The notes beneath the pieces were generated by a model, which was given only the letters and a program-made list of their open reading frames with translations, was not told the DNA's origin and made no database searches. A program made the translations under genes and the position numbers. Below, one piece after another: positions 34,926 through 46,912 of a DNA stretch of 64,000 nt (position 1 is the first letter of the stretch; each line of letters opens with the position of its first letter). The stretch is taken from positions 186,001-250,000 of the forward strand of contig NADL03000072.1 in assembly GCA_002205965.3 (NCBI GenBank). The letters run 5' to 3'. Source of the DNA: Kappaphycus alvarezii (Eukaryota > Rhodophyta > Florideophyceae > Gigartinales > Solieriaceae).

Positions 34926-35402
34926 TGCCAGAGACGAACCTATGGTCAGTACATCCACCCCACAGCAAAGCAATAGCGGCAACTGTTGGTCGACCGAAAA
35001 ACTCGAGCAGCCAATGGCATGTCACGTCGCGCTTGCGATCAAACCACGGCCTATGAAATACTGTGCCCTCGCCCCAGTACACAGAATGCCCATTTTGAAT
35101 CCGAATTGGCCCATTTTCGACATCTGTGTCGTTCTAGACTACTAGGCCACTGCCGGCGCAGCACCGTCGGAGGACTGGGAGCAAATAATGAAAAATATGG
35201 TTCAGTTACTTTCTAATTCCAGCTCTAATTTCAGGTTACTAAGTTAACCTATTTGTTCTGTACTGCCAACTCGACAATCTGCGCAATTGGTGATGACACC
35301 CCAGCGCAGCCCCGCACCAAGTAACTGTCCCAGAGTAAATGGGCTGATTTTCACGGAAGATTACAGTATCCAGTAACCGGCTGCCCTGCATTCCATACAC
35401 AG

Positions 35403-35540
35403 TAATGGGGGGGAGCGTAGTTTCTTCCCCATTACTGTGCCGGTATACCCTTTTTGAGTCGACTGTGGTTGTCTGGAAAACCATGGGATAGATCGGATAT
35501 AGCTTCCAAGAGTAAAACACCCAAACCTTTTCCCCCTCTC
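35403..35540 (+). mobile_element. LINE-C 3' end, 10-bp target duplication
   Basis: A 138-bp copy between direct repeats CCATACACAG at 35,393-35,402 and 35,541-35,550. UTR only. Confidence 0.85.
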
Positions 35541-36084
35541 CCATACACAGGGACACCCAAAGAGTTACGGGCTGGCGTAAATGTGATAGCATTTTTGCAC
35601 TATTTGATCTTTCCCAGATTTGGTTTCCTTCTCATCTCGTTTGCGACTGGAGGGTCACTCCAGGAAATATAAGTTACAGGGTATCAGCTAGCTTATCTGT
35701 TACGGTAAGTAAACCTCCCGTGACCCCTTCCATCAGAAAATGGGTCTGCCTACCAATTATCAAACCACTCATACTCTTTTGACGTTTCGCGATTCGAGCT
35801 TGCCACGAAGATTATGCCAATTTCCCGCTACTTTCATCAAATTGTACAGATCAGTGCTCCAGGGTAATAATTCCAGGTCATGGACGGATCTTAGTCAAAA
35901 GTTTGTAAGGCTCCTCTATTCATACTGTAGATCATGAAGTAAGGTTTTGAATGCAAGTTCATACAAGCTCATAGCATTTCCAACCTTAGCACCCCGCACA
36001 GTAAACCAACCCCACTTACATTCTGTCTGAGAGATAAATTTCCCTTGGTTCAAAAGAGACGAGACCGCCACCCGAAGCAGGCTC
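35541..36084. other. no supported gene
   Basis: No repeat match or domain. Contains a TACTGTA motif near 35,924. Confidence 0.35.
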
Positions 36085-36385
36085 ATGCCTATCCCTACAT
36101 CCACCCTCGGGGGCTGGCACCCAGACGACTACGCAGTTCTAACCAATGTGGCGCGGAACATGGCTGTTAGGGCAATGGAGACATACGGGACGGTTCGAGC
36201 TGTTTTAACCCAGAGGCATGCGGCAACAGCAATGATGTCCAATGAATCATGCCTGCTGGAAGGCTTTGAGCCAGCCATTCAGGCTCACGAGTGGCATTAT
36301 CCATTATCCTGAGCACGTCCGCCATACAACGTGGGATAGCCGAACCGCTTTTTTCAAACATTAAAGAACCAAATCGATTTTCAAA
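36085..36385 (+). mobile_element. LINE-C C-terminal coding end plus 3' tail
   Basis: The frame GGWHPDDYAVLTNVARNM, then VRAVLTQRHAATAMMSN, is the C-terminus of a LINE-C ORF. Compare GGWLPDDHVFLTDVPRN in the element at 42.4 kb. After the stop the tail reads CAAACATTAAAGAACCAAAT. This copy links the short repeats to the LINE-C ORF. Confidence 0.75.
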
Positions 36386-36505
36386 GAGACAAGCAATACT
36401 CGTGAAAAAACAGTTGTCGTGTACCAGGCGTGTTCCTCTGTGTCCGTCTCTGTCACGGCCCTCATGCCGACCACTTGTACCAATTTTTTGATGCGCTTTG
36501 GAACA

Positions 36506-36723
36506 GAAAGGTTCGGGGGTTTGATGCAAAGGCACGCTGCAGCAGCCGTCATGTCCAATGCGGCCTGCTTGATGGCTGGCCTGAGGGTAGCATTTTAGGA
36601 AGCGTAGTTCCTTCCCCATTACGCTGTAGGTATACCCTTTTTGAGTCGATTGCGGTTGTCTGGAAAACCATAGGATAGGTCGGAAATATCTTCCAACAGT
36701 AAAACACCCAAACGTTTTCCTCC
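36506..36723 (+). mobile_element. LINE-C 3' end, longest clean copy, 10-bp target duplication
   Basis: A 218-bp insert between CTTTGGAACA at 36,496-36,505 and 36,724-36,733. It encodes MQRHAAAAVMSNAACLM then AGLRVAF and a stop, then the full 3' UTR to the CCCAAACG tail. Best reference for the family. Confidence 0.9.
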
Positions 36724-36859
36724 CTTTGGAACATAGGCTGTGTGTGTAATCTTTACGGGTTGTGGAAAGAGCATGTGGGAGAACATGCTGAGGGGGATTA
36801 CAGAGAAATTAACATGCATAGGGGGATGAGAGAGAAACTAATCGGAAATGCATCTGGTA

Positions 36860-37330
36860 AGAACTTTACGAGCTTGTAACCCATGCAAGCAGAACACAAA
36901 GCGCGTGATTAGGAGGTGCAGCTCCCATTGGGGAGTGGTGCCTCGACGGGCAGCAGCGAACGTAGAAAGGCGCCGGAAGAAAGTCGCACCGTCGGCCCAA
37001 GGGCACCGAACACATCAATACCAACAGGAAGAAGCCGTATATCGTTTGTGTGGCAGACTAGACCGTAGTGCGTGTGTTTCGCACGTTCAGCCATTGAGGC
37101 AGCTGCGCCGCCAGATAGGGCACACTGGGAAACGCGAGAAGTGACCTGTGGATGGGCCACTGTGACATCCAAAGCAATATCCTTCGGGTCGAGGCCATAT
37201 GCAGCAGGGATATAAATATCTATGCGAAGGGCGGACGAGGAAGAGGACGAAGGGGGAAGGGGAGGAAGCAGATGTTCAAGAGAGGCAGAAATTCCAAGCT
37301 CCTTACAGTAGGCTAACCTATTTTTCAATC
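36860..37330 (-). mobile_element. LINE-B endonuclease-domain fragment
   Basis: The frame contains RIDIYIPAAYGLDPKDIALD then VTVAHP and a following AERAKHTHYG, matching the RLE domain of the full LINE-B at 38.0 kb. It is 5'-truncated. A LINE-C-type tail abuts or enters it at 37,312-37,356. Confidence 0.75.
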
Positions 37331-37356
37331 ATTAAAACACCCCAATTTTTCCACTG
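37312..37356 (+). mobile_element. LINE-C-type 3' tail, very short
   Basis: The stretch TTTTTCAATCATTAAAACAC plus the following CCCAATTTTTCC is a tail-only fragment. Confidence 0.45.
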
Positions 37357-37489
37357 GCAGGGATTGATGTGAATAGGCCCAAAAACTAAAATATGTTCAA
37401 GTGAAGAGTGCCACATTACACCTCCGTTGCGTGTCATTCCTTGTTACGCCTATCAGCACATCTTTTGCGTGCAGTCTCTAAGAACGTGG

Positions 37490-40400
37490 TGGTAAATCTT
37501 TATTAGTTGTACAATGTCGCACAGAAGCGTGAGGAGGGTATTCATAAATTAAGTACGAATGCGGGCGGCGGGTAGAAACCTGTCGCGCCTGCATTATTTG
37601 GAGACAGGAAGCGTAGTTCCTTCCCCATTACGCTGTAGGTATACCCTTTTTGAGTCGATTGCGGTTGTCTGGAAAACCATGGGATAGGTCGGAAATATCT
37701 TCCAACAGTAAAACCCAAACGTTTTCCCATTTTGGAGACTAAACGCAAAAACGGGTAACGAAGTCGCGGAGCTCCTATTTAGGGGAGGAACCGCGACGGA
37801 AGTAGAGAAGGAAGCAAGGCGGCGGAAAAAACCCCTGCCGTCGTCGCCCAAGGCGCCATAGATCAATCCGACGGGGGAGAGGAGGATATCGTTTTGGTTG
37901 CAGTAAGTGCCGTAATGACGATGTTTCTCGCGCTCTGCGAGTGTTGCGGCAGCGCCTGCGGTAACCGTACTTGGCGAAATATGGCGGCTTGCGGAGGGGT
38001 GGGCAAGAGTAACATCGACGGCGATATCGGTACTGCGAAGCCCGTATGCAGCAGGTATGTAAATGTCCATTCGAGCGCGGGGGACTCCGAATGCCCAGAT
38101 GGTCGGGAACCTGGTGAGGAGCGGATGTTCGACGAGGGCGACGATCCCAACTTCCTTGCAGTAGCGGGCAAGAACGTTGCGGAGGATGTGGTGACGACGA
38201 GTCATTCCGTCTTCGTATTTGCAGGTCAACGCGTGTTGACCACTTGGATCTAAGACGGGTGCGATGTCGGCCGAGCGGCGGGAGCAGACCGGACAGCGAG
38301 TAGATCCAGGGAATAGCGCGATGCCGAGACGTAGAGCCAGAGCGACTTTCCAGGCGGAAGAGGACATGTACGTACCGCGGTGGGGGTGGAAGCGAAGAGA
38401 AAACAGACGAGGCGGAGGATGTGCGCACGGAGAGGAGCCGTGCTCGGTCGTGGGCTGCCGCGGACGAGAACAAGCTATCGGACTTCGATAGCATGAGTTC
38501 AGTTGTGATCGCAGACTGGAGCCTTTCGCCGGGGACCGGCGATGAACAACGCTCGAAAAGAGCCGTAGCTGTAAGCGACGAAGACAGCTGCGGGTGGCGG
38601 GAGGATAAGAGCGAGATGGCAGACCGAGGGATCTCTTCCAAGTGGCGGTCCTGGGAAAGGTGCAGGTCGGAGATAAGTCGAAAAGAATCAATTACAGATG
38701 CTGCGTATGCAGCCTCGGTAATGTCTGAAGTTTGCAGGAGACCTAGACCGCCCATGAGAAGGGGAGAGAGGCTTGGAGCCAGGCTCGCTCTGGACAGGGC
38801 AGCTGCAATTGGTGGAACGCTTCCCTCTGCTTCTGATCGAAGCTAGCGGCGAGAACCGCAGATTGAGTGGAGGGAAGCGTACGCAGCAAGTGCATGACCT
38901 TGGAGGCGTTCGCGCAGAAGCGGTGTAAGTGGAAAGCCAATTGAGCATCATCCAAGTCTCGAAGGGATTGGAAGATGCGGTCAACTTCGTTTTGGCGGCC
39001 TGCGAAAAATTGGGAAACAAAAGCGTCCGAGCCAATCGGGGATCCCAGCACGATAAAACCAGGGGGGTTGAAAAGGGGCAAGGAAGTGCCAAAGGGGAGT
39101 GGGAAGGGGAGAAGCCGTAAACTTGGGTCTTGGCAAGGTTGAGCTGGAACCCTAGTGGACCTCCTTCAAGCTGGATGAAACGGATGGCAGCAGCGGCTTG
39201 GGATCGAGGAAGAACAATGTTACCGTCATCTGCGTACCAAGCGTTCAGGGCAGGTGAGAACTTCTCCTGTAACGATAGCAAGAGGGATGGAGAGCCAGGG
39301 CAAAGAGCAAGGGACCGAGGGGATCACCTTGCTGAGTGCCCTCTGAACTACGGACATAGTAGGGTCCGAAAGCAAGCTCTGTAGGAGCATCGTAACAAGA
39401 GTGTACCCACCGTGCGAGGCCTGGGGCATGTGTCTGTACGGCTTCCAGAATGCGCTGGCGGGAGATGCAATTGAAAGCGTTGCGAGCATCTATCTGGACC
39501 AAGACGTGATCGTGGAACTCGGGTCTCTGGGAAAGACGACGCACAGAATGAATTATTGCATCGATGCCGTTCTTGACGCCTACCCCGACCTGATGGGGCA
39601 GAAGGTAGAGCGGATGGCGGGGTGGCTTTGTGTGCCGCGAGCCTAGAAATTAGGCGTCGGTAGAGAAGCCCAACCGCAATCGGACGGATTCCCCCGTTTG
39701 GCTTCGGCAGCGCAGTAAGACGGCCTCCGCAGAAATACGGGCGGCACGCGGCCGGCAGATCGCTGTTCAAACAGAGGTTGAGGAACTTTGTCAGGGCATG
39801 TAGGCAATCCCTCCGGGCGTGACCCCACCTGCCGGGCGAAGCAGCATTCGCAGGAACACTGGGGATAGACCATCGGCCCCAGGAGCGGTTGAAGGATCCA
39901 GGCTGTGAATGGCACGGCGGACATCCGAGACCGAGAACTTTAGCGCCGGAGGCAAACCGTGAGGGGGCATGGGAGTGATTGGGATGGGGGGGGGATGAAG
40001 TGAAGCCAAGGATTGAAAGGTAGCTTCGCTGGGGGAGAGTGGGGGATCGACTTGGAGAAGGGCTGCTGTGGCCCGGGAAGGGCTACCCCGGGAGAGGAAG
40101 CGACGGCATCTGCGAAGGGCCGTGTCAGGGCGGGCGAGGGTGGGAGGGGATGGAATCGGAGAGGGGGGCGGAGATGAACAACGAGGAGGCCTCATCGAAG
40201 AGGTCATCATAGAGGCGGCTAGAGGCCATGCGGATGCGGTCGACAAGGCTGGAGCAATTTTCCCTGCGGCGGCGGCCAAGAGCGCGGGGGCGGTTGTGTC
40301 GGAAAACCAACTTCGGGATGGCAAGAAGTTCCAGAAGGGCTCGAGTCCTGTGCTCTGGCGATGGAGCAGATATAACGCGGTACAAGGCAGCAAAGTATAA

Positions 40401-42050
40401 GTCGTAAGCCGCGGCTTGGACCGGGCGAGGAATGAAGGTGAGAACAGGGAAGGGGGCGGAGAGGAGGGAGCGGAAGGTGAGGGGTGACTGGGATGGTCCT
40501 GAAACTAGATTCACAGCTGGGAGATTCATGCGTTAGGATCCATGTCGGCATCGGGGGGGAATGTGTTCGAGGAGACCATAGGGGTTGGTGTCTGCTGGTG
40601 TAGTAGGGAGCGGAGGGATGGGCGATTGGGCATTCGGGGGCCGACTGTAATCCAGCCATCCGTTTGAGGCGGAACAGGGGCAGTCTGGGTACGGCGGCGT
40701 TTGAATCCACCTGCCGCTGCTGGTGGGGGGGCAGAGGGACTGCTCCAGGGAAACCAGGGAGGTCCGACAGTTTGGCAAGTATTTTCGTATCGATATCCCG
40801 GAGAGCGGTGGCGAAGGATCGAGCCGGAGACCATTTGCATTGTCGTCTTCCAAGCGAGAGATTTCAGAACGCAGACCTTGCCATACTGCAACGAGGTCAT
40901 CAGCCGAGAGATCATTCTCTAGATCCATTATGCCGGAGAAGGTAAGCTTTGGTGCGTCAAGTTGTCAGAATGCTGCGCTAGGGTGCGGTAAGAGTCGTAT
41001 GCAGCGTTGACCGTAGATAAGTCGCGCTCCGCCGCACAGATAGAAGTGGTTCGGATCTGCGGATTGGATAATGGAGCAGGAACCAGGGAATCCCCCGGCA
41101 GAGATGGCGGCGCGAAACTGGGATGGGTTGTGGATCTGGAAGGTCGACGGAACAGAAACGCGAACGAAACGCTTCTGATTACCTCCGAAAAGGCCGCGGG
41201 TGGCATTGCGAACAGTGCCTGCAAACTTACGGGCTAGGCGGGCGTCGTCGAGATCGCGATGCTCAGTCAAGCCTTGACGACCGAGGGGGAAGCCGCGAAT
41301 AGGGTGGGTCCGCACCGGGGCTGGGCCGGAGCTTTGACTGCTCGCAGATACGGGGCCGGTGCTGTGGCCGCAGGATCCTCGTCAGGCGAGTTGGCGTCGG
41401 AAGCGGAAGGAGAACGGGGTGCGGAAACGTCAACGCCGACAAGCGCGTTAAGAATGTTCAGGACAGACCTAAACTGCGGGTTGTTCTGGAAAGACGGCTT
41501 AAGCGCGTTGAACGTGAGGTTTGCAGGGCGGATGCGAGGAAATGATCGGTTGATGCGGGGTCAGCAAGGTTCACAGCTCCGTCAAGCAGTGAGGCGGATT
41601 TAACCAAGAAATCCAGCGCGCATGTGATAGAGCAACGACGGGGTTGCTGAGGGTGGCAGCGGGACGGTTTGTTTTCGGCGCCATATAGTGTGGTGTGACG
41701 AGGGCTGGCCTAGGACCGATGAAGAAAGGGACCGAAGGGCGGGACTGCACGTGCAGGCGCGAGATCACTCGGGTAGTCGGGAGATCACAGACACGAAATA
41801 GTGTTACCCGGGGAGTAAATACTTGAAAAACAAAAAGAGAAAGCAACAAAAACAGAAGGATGAACGCGTTTCGCGAGAAGGAACCGCGAGCGCTGGTGCG
41901 AGACGCACGCGGTGGCGGTCAGTGCGGCGGAGATGACAAGAGGGAAGGGGGATAGAGGCGACAGAGTTGTGCAACAATATCGGAGAGTTCAGAAAGAATT
42001 GGCGTAAATTTGTACCGGAGAACAAGTACTCTAAGAACGAGTCCACCAGA
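37490..42050 (-). mobile_element. LINE-B non-LTR retrotransposon, near full length, frame broken
   Basis: On the - strand the ORF may start at ATG 41,684 (MAPKTNRPAATLSN). Then follow a variable N-terminus; the RT entry block SLDPSTAPGADGLSP near 39,880; LPKPNGGIRPIAVG near 39,700; DARNAFNCISR near 39,480; EGTQQGDPLGPLLFALALHP near 39,330; and YADDG near 39,235. A zinc knuckle CPVC..H..TC lies near 38,300-38,220 and an RLE domain (RMDIYIPAAYG, DIAVDVTLAHP, then AEREKHRHYG) near 38,090-37,920. The 3' UTR ends near 37,490. RT followed by a zinc knuckle and a PD-(D/E)XK-type nuclease is the R2/NeSL/CRE arrangement. About ten frame shifts are needed for a continuous ORF. The 5' end, up to 42,050, abuts the 3' tail of LINE-C. 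Confidence 0.85.
37606..37730 (+). mobile_element. LINE-C 3'-end remnant in LINE-B, 9-bp target duplication
   Basis: A 125-bp insert between two TTTGGAGAC repeats (37,597-37,605 and 37,731-37,739). The LINE-B 3' end at 10.4 kb shows the empty site. Confidence 0.85.
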
Positions 42051-42284
42051 GTCAATCATCTATACTTGTGGGGTAAATTCGGGGTGTTTTTAATCCATGA
42101 AAGAGGTCGGCCGTTCCCTGAGGGATGTTGATGTGGGTAAAAGCTTCCAATGTAAAGGATTGGCGGGAAGCCGTCGAAACGCTAGAAAACTGGCTGGAGG
42201 GCAGCCAACAGGCACGCCGCATTGGACATCGCTGCCACTGCGGCATGACGTTGTGTGAAGACTTGGTTGACCATTGCGTAGGTC

Positions 42285-42353
42285 GGGAAAGGTTTGGGTG
42301 TTTTACTTTTGGAAGATATATCCGGTCTATCTCATGGTTTTTCAGACAACCGC
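42285..42353 (-). mobile_element. LINE-C 3'-end remnant inside the LINE-C ORF, 5-bp target duplication
   Basis: A 69-bp copy flanked by AGGTC on both sides, inserted just before the codons for VFTQRHAA. A self-insertion of the family. Confidence 0.75.
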
Positions 42354-42378
42354 AGGTCTGCCTTGCAGTCCTAGCGAC

Positions 42379-42428
42379 GTTGCGTGGGACGTCGGTTAGA
42401 AACGTTGCGTGGGACGTCGGTTAGAAAC
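42379..42428 (-). repeat. 25-bp perfect tandem duplication
   Basis: Two copies of GTTGCGTGGGACGTCGGTTA plus GAAAC in direct order, within the LINE-C C-terminal coding region. It shifts the frame. Confidence 0.85.
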
Positions 42429-44760
42429 ACGTGATCGTCCGGGAGCCATCCTCCGAAACTAGAGATGAGGGCGGGGACCAGCCAACGTCTGGCGGAAGAC
42501 GCGATGAAGGACTTGTATCTTCTGTGTTTCGCCCTTCTTGCTGCGTCGAGCGAGGTGAGCGGCTTGAAAGTCGTTACTCTCCTGTTCGACGGGGCTAGGA
42601 GGTTGACGAAGGTGACATCGAATGGGTCTGTTCCGGCAGTGCGTCCCATTGCGCGAATGTCAGTTCTGGTGCGGTGGAGCCCTTCTGGCGGCTCCACAAC
42701 TGGATGTCGCGCAGCTTTCCCGAGATCGCTCGACAATAAACTGACGTGACTGTCGCGTCTTCGGGTCCTTTCGCCCCTATGCAAGCAGTGCAAGAGATGG
42801 TCGCCGAAACAGTCGAGAGTTTCGGGGCAGTTCCGTTTGGGGCATGGTGTTTCCGGAGAGAAAAGCTGGACTTGGCAGTAGTATTGCAACCATATCGAGA
42901 ATTCTCTTGGTTCAATACTTGTCTTAAGGCCCGGAGATGGGGTGCAGTAAACGCAATCTTTCGCGACAGGGAGCCCACAGACGCACGGAAGGCCTGCCGT
43001 CTGTTGTCACCAACATCGATCACTTCCTGCACCCGCTCGTGGTTGGCTTCCGATAGTGTCTTTGTGATGGTGTTTTTTTTAGCAGGGGGCACTGAGGGGA
43101 TAACCCTGCATAGGGAGCAAGAGAAGGACCAAATCTAGTGAACCTCCACGGTGTCTCGGTATGTTGCGAGATCCGCTATTGTCGCTGGAAGGAGGGCTGT
43201 GCACAGTCTTTTGGATGCTGCGCTGGAGGCGAGGAAGGCTGCAGCTGCGATTGACTTCGCCGAAGTGAGTCCAATTCCCAGTGATGGCTTCTTGGCGGTA
43301 ATTGGTTTCACAGGCAACTGCATTTCTAGGAATATTTCGGGTTCAAGGAGGCCCCCGGGCAATTTCCGTACACAGTCCTCCATCGTTGCATCAAACATTG
43401 CAGCCCCTTCCGCAGTTCAAGCTAGTGGCACAACTCGTAACAGGTATCTGAACTTACAGACCCCGAAACAGTTGCGCAGGAGCTGGAACGCGATTTTGTG
43501 TTCTCCAAGGCCATGATAGTGTCAAGAAACGGCTTCAGGGACTTCACATGGCCTGTGAAGTGCTGCTAGGTGAAGCGATTGGTGCCAACCGGGGCTTAAG
43601 CATCACTGAGCCCTCCCTATACTCCTGCGCGAGTTCTGTTGGATAGAGGCGTTGTACTGACTTCTGTAGTGGAGTTGGCCACCAGATTCGGCATTTCGGC
43701 ACTGCTAGATGCAGTCCTCGAGCCGTGGCCTCTGGAGATGACATAATGTACAGTGCCTTTTGGAGCTGGTCGTGTTTTGCAATGATGTACCTATCATCAC
43801 GATACCAGAGTTGAAACAGCAGTTTACCAAGATGCTGCTCTTCGTCATCCCCTGATATCAGTAACCGTTGGATTTTGAGGATAAAGGGTGCAGCGCAAGA
43901 TCGAAAAGGAGCCCGCCAAGGTTGTCCCCTTTTTGCATTTCTTGCACGCTCCGGATTATATACCACAAGAAAGCGGGCTCATGTGCGTAGCAGTATTCAA
44001 CCCACGGGAAAGATCGGGGAAATGGAGTTTGACTGCTGCCAGGAAAGCTGTCCGACTGCACAATTGAATGCATTTTTGAGGTCAACAGTCAGCAATGCGT
44101 ATTCGGAGCTGTGCCCGAACTTCTGTACGACCCTTCGGGCTCTATGGACGACGTTTTCGGTGCCGGATCGGGTATCAATGCCAATCTGCAGCGGTTGTAG
44201 ACATTTTGCTGCTCTCGCGGAGGCCTCTTGTCATTAGGCAGCTACCAGTCAATCTGCGCAGCGTTTATCCTTCCGCTATTGTCCTGGGTGTCAGGTCTTT
44301 CTTGTCCAAAGGGGTTAGGGGCGCACCAGCTATCCAAGGGACAAGAGCGGCTGGGGCCTTACCAGCTGCTAAGGTGTTCATCGCTTTAGACAAGGCTGCC
44401 AAAATCCGGACGGGCCAGATGAAGACGAGGATCGTAGAAGTTCGACGAGGTGGCAAGGTTTGAGACCAGAACCCCCGCAGAGGAACCTGGTTTAAACCCA
44501 CGGACAGCGTCGAGCACCTCTTTCTCCGTGAAGTTGCGGAAAAGCGAAATTGTCTAGTGGGGTGTGGTGCGCTGCATAGTTGTGGAGGGCTTGATGCGGG
44601 TGCTTCACGGGGAGCGCCTGGACGATCTCGGGGTGGGTGGTAAGACGCCCAACGAGCCGAGCGCCTGTGCTTCCTTTCCATATGCCCCATCCTTAGCCAT
44701 TTTAGTAGCTTTGCGGCTTTTAACCTGTTGCTGGTCGGAGATAGGCGGCGTAGCCGCAGC

Positions 44761-45208
44761 TGTCTTTGACTAACACATACTTATTACTGATTAGTGACAG
44801 GGATATTTGACTTGATACCGCATGCTCCAAGATTGTAATGATTACCTGGAGAGTGAGAGTGACAGTGAGTAATTATCTCACTAACTCACGGAGGGACTCA
44901 TCTGAGAGAGTAATTATCACAATGAATCAAGGAGGGACGCAATCATGCCAGACTCGAAATAAGAGGCGAATAGTGTATAAGTATCTCGACCACAACATTC
45001 ACAGTAAAAGAGTATCGATCAATTTGAAAAAAGGAATCTGAACAGAAGTCGTCACTACGCGCCGCATCTAGGGATCAAGTCTTGCACCGCGAATCCAACC
45101 GCCCCTCTCTCGAAGGGACGGCGAAGGCGGTCGAGGTTTAAGAAATCCCATTGGACTGCGGACACATCCGCCTCCCCGCGAGATTCTTACGTCGAGGGTT
45201 ATTCGACA
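44761..45208 (+). repeat. Copia-1 5' LTR
   Basis: 448 bp, TG..CA ends, partner at 49,999-50,446. A short spacer precedes the gag ATG at 45,230. Confidence 0.9.
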
Positions 45209-45229
45209 GTTTTATAACTGTTAGATCTA

Positions 45230-46755
45230 ATGTCTGAAATGGGAGAAAGAACAAGAATCGTTGAGGGAGGGATGGAGAACGCACTGTTGGAAACGGAAGG
45301 TACTATTACGTATGATGGTGACGAACCAGGACACCCTGGGGAAAATGCTAATGTAGATGAGCTTGCAAGATACAAGAGAGAACTTGGAGGCTACACTAAA
45401 GAAGTCATTGACGCATTGAAGGAGTGTGAGATTACAGGAGAAGAATTGCGGTACGAAGCATCGCGATCATGGACTGATGTAGGAATTGGAAACATAAGTA
45501 GTGGATTCCTCGTCAAACTACGAAAATTGTTAATAGAAGGGGGACTGCGTGTGGAGAAGGGCTCACAAATTACTAGAGCAGATGCTACAATAGCTTGTCA
45601 TCGAGCGTCACCTTCTCCTCTTGCCAGAACCAACCCAAGAGCAGAAGCTGCTGATGCTGATATACACCGTCAGATATCTGCACCAACAGGTGATCGTCAG
45701 ATCAGAAGAGAGAAAATATCTGTACCCGAGCCTAAAGTAATTGATATGGAAGCTCCACCTTATCGCAGACCGATCATGAGGAGAATATACGGTATCCCTA
45801 CAGTAGAAGACCCCACGAAGATGCACGCACAACAGCATACGGACATTCATGTCGATATTTATGGTGATGCAACAGGCCAATCTGGTTTACAAACAAAAGC
45901 AATTCCCCAGGCGAAAATTGCGAGGAGAACCACCAAGCTATACAAAATTTGGCAAAGAGTATGGAAATCGCAAGCGCTTCAAAGGTGAGTGGGACGACGA
46001 TGTTGTTGCTGCTTTGGATATGTTTGATACGCTCCGTGAGATGCACTTATTGACGTTGACAGACTCGGACGGACGGATGCGCATTGCAATATTTCACTGC
46101 GAACATCAAGAAAACATCCATTTCGTACAAGGAGTGTGCGCAGAAGCTCATCGCATGGTACACCTCTGATGAGCAACGCAACAGATTACTTTAGGAATGG
46201 CAAAATATTAAGCTATCCACTTACATGAGTCTAAATCCAGAGAAGTCACAGGTGGCTGTGTTTAGATTGCTGACATCTAAGATATCCTCCATACAGCGTC
46301 AACTACATCCAGACTACCATAAGGACATGTTCCTCCGAGACCAGTTGGTAAGGTGCGCTGATAATACACAAATGCGGAGAGCCTTCAGGGAAAGAGTGCC
46401 ATCCGATTCGCATGAGGCGAACCAACGCATAGCTGCATTGCTGTCTTCGGAACCAAACTCTGCAAGAACATACGTGCCGTTAGAATCTGATATAGACTCA
46501 GACAACCACAATGCTATTAATGATGAAATTAACTACCATGCTGAACGCCGCTTTGGTGGCCGTGCGAATCGCAAATACTGGAACAGTAGACGCCACCCTG
46601 GAAATAAGATGAGTAAGTCAATTATTGATGGATGTAATGTCTGTGGTAAGGACCACTTAGCAAGATACAAGCACCCTCCGCATGAAATTAAGGCAGCCCT
46701 AAATCGCCTTAAGCGTAAGAGCCATGGAAGTGTATACCTGCCCTGGATGAAGTAG
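45230..46755 (+). pseudogene. Copia-1 gag region
   Basis: It starts at ATG 45,230 (MSEMGERTRIVEGG). Residues about 50-105 (YTKEVIDALKECEITGEEL.. to LVKLRKLL, with VGIG between) have the look of a SAM-like helical domain. The rest is charged linker, then frames at 45,849-46,170 and 46,225-46,755. Near 46,638 a nucleocapsid-type finger is seen in degenerate form, CNVCGKDHLARYKH, with Tyr where the last Cys should be. Gag builds the virus-like particle and binds element RNA. Two frame breaks. The SAM reading is tentative. Confidence 0.65.
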
Positions 46756-46912
46756 TTAACGTCTGTGATTACTTGTCAGATGGAGATGGAGATAACAGTG
46801 ACTCGGACAGCGATGATGACAGCGCCACGGACAGCGTCAACTATGGACTTGATGTTGTTAACAACGAATTGGAAGGGAAGTTAGCCAATCGTACGTTTAT
46901 GCATGGGTTTGG

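Noticed and set aside
36506..36723. Short repeat as a MITE, because GGTTCGGG at one end resembles the complement of CCCAAACC at the other
   Set aside because: Most copies lack the first end yet still have target duplications, which a cut-and-paste element could not give. Duplication length also varies from 5 to 12 bp.
37894..38846. Several long + strand frames opposite LINE-B
   Set aside because: GC-rich antisense shadows of the LINE-B C-terminal coding region; no motif on this strand.
45608..46176. - strand frames within Copia-1 gag
   Set aside because: Opposite the gag frame, no domain; explained as shadows.
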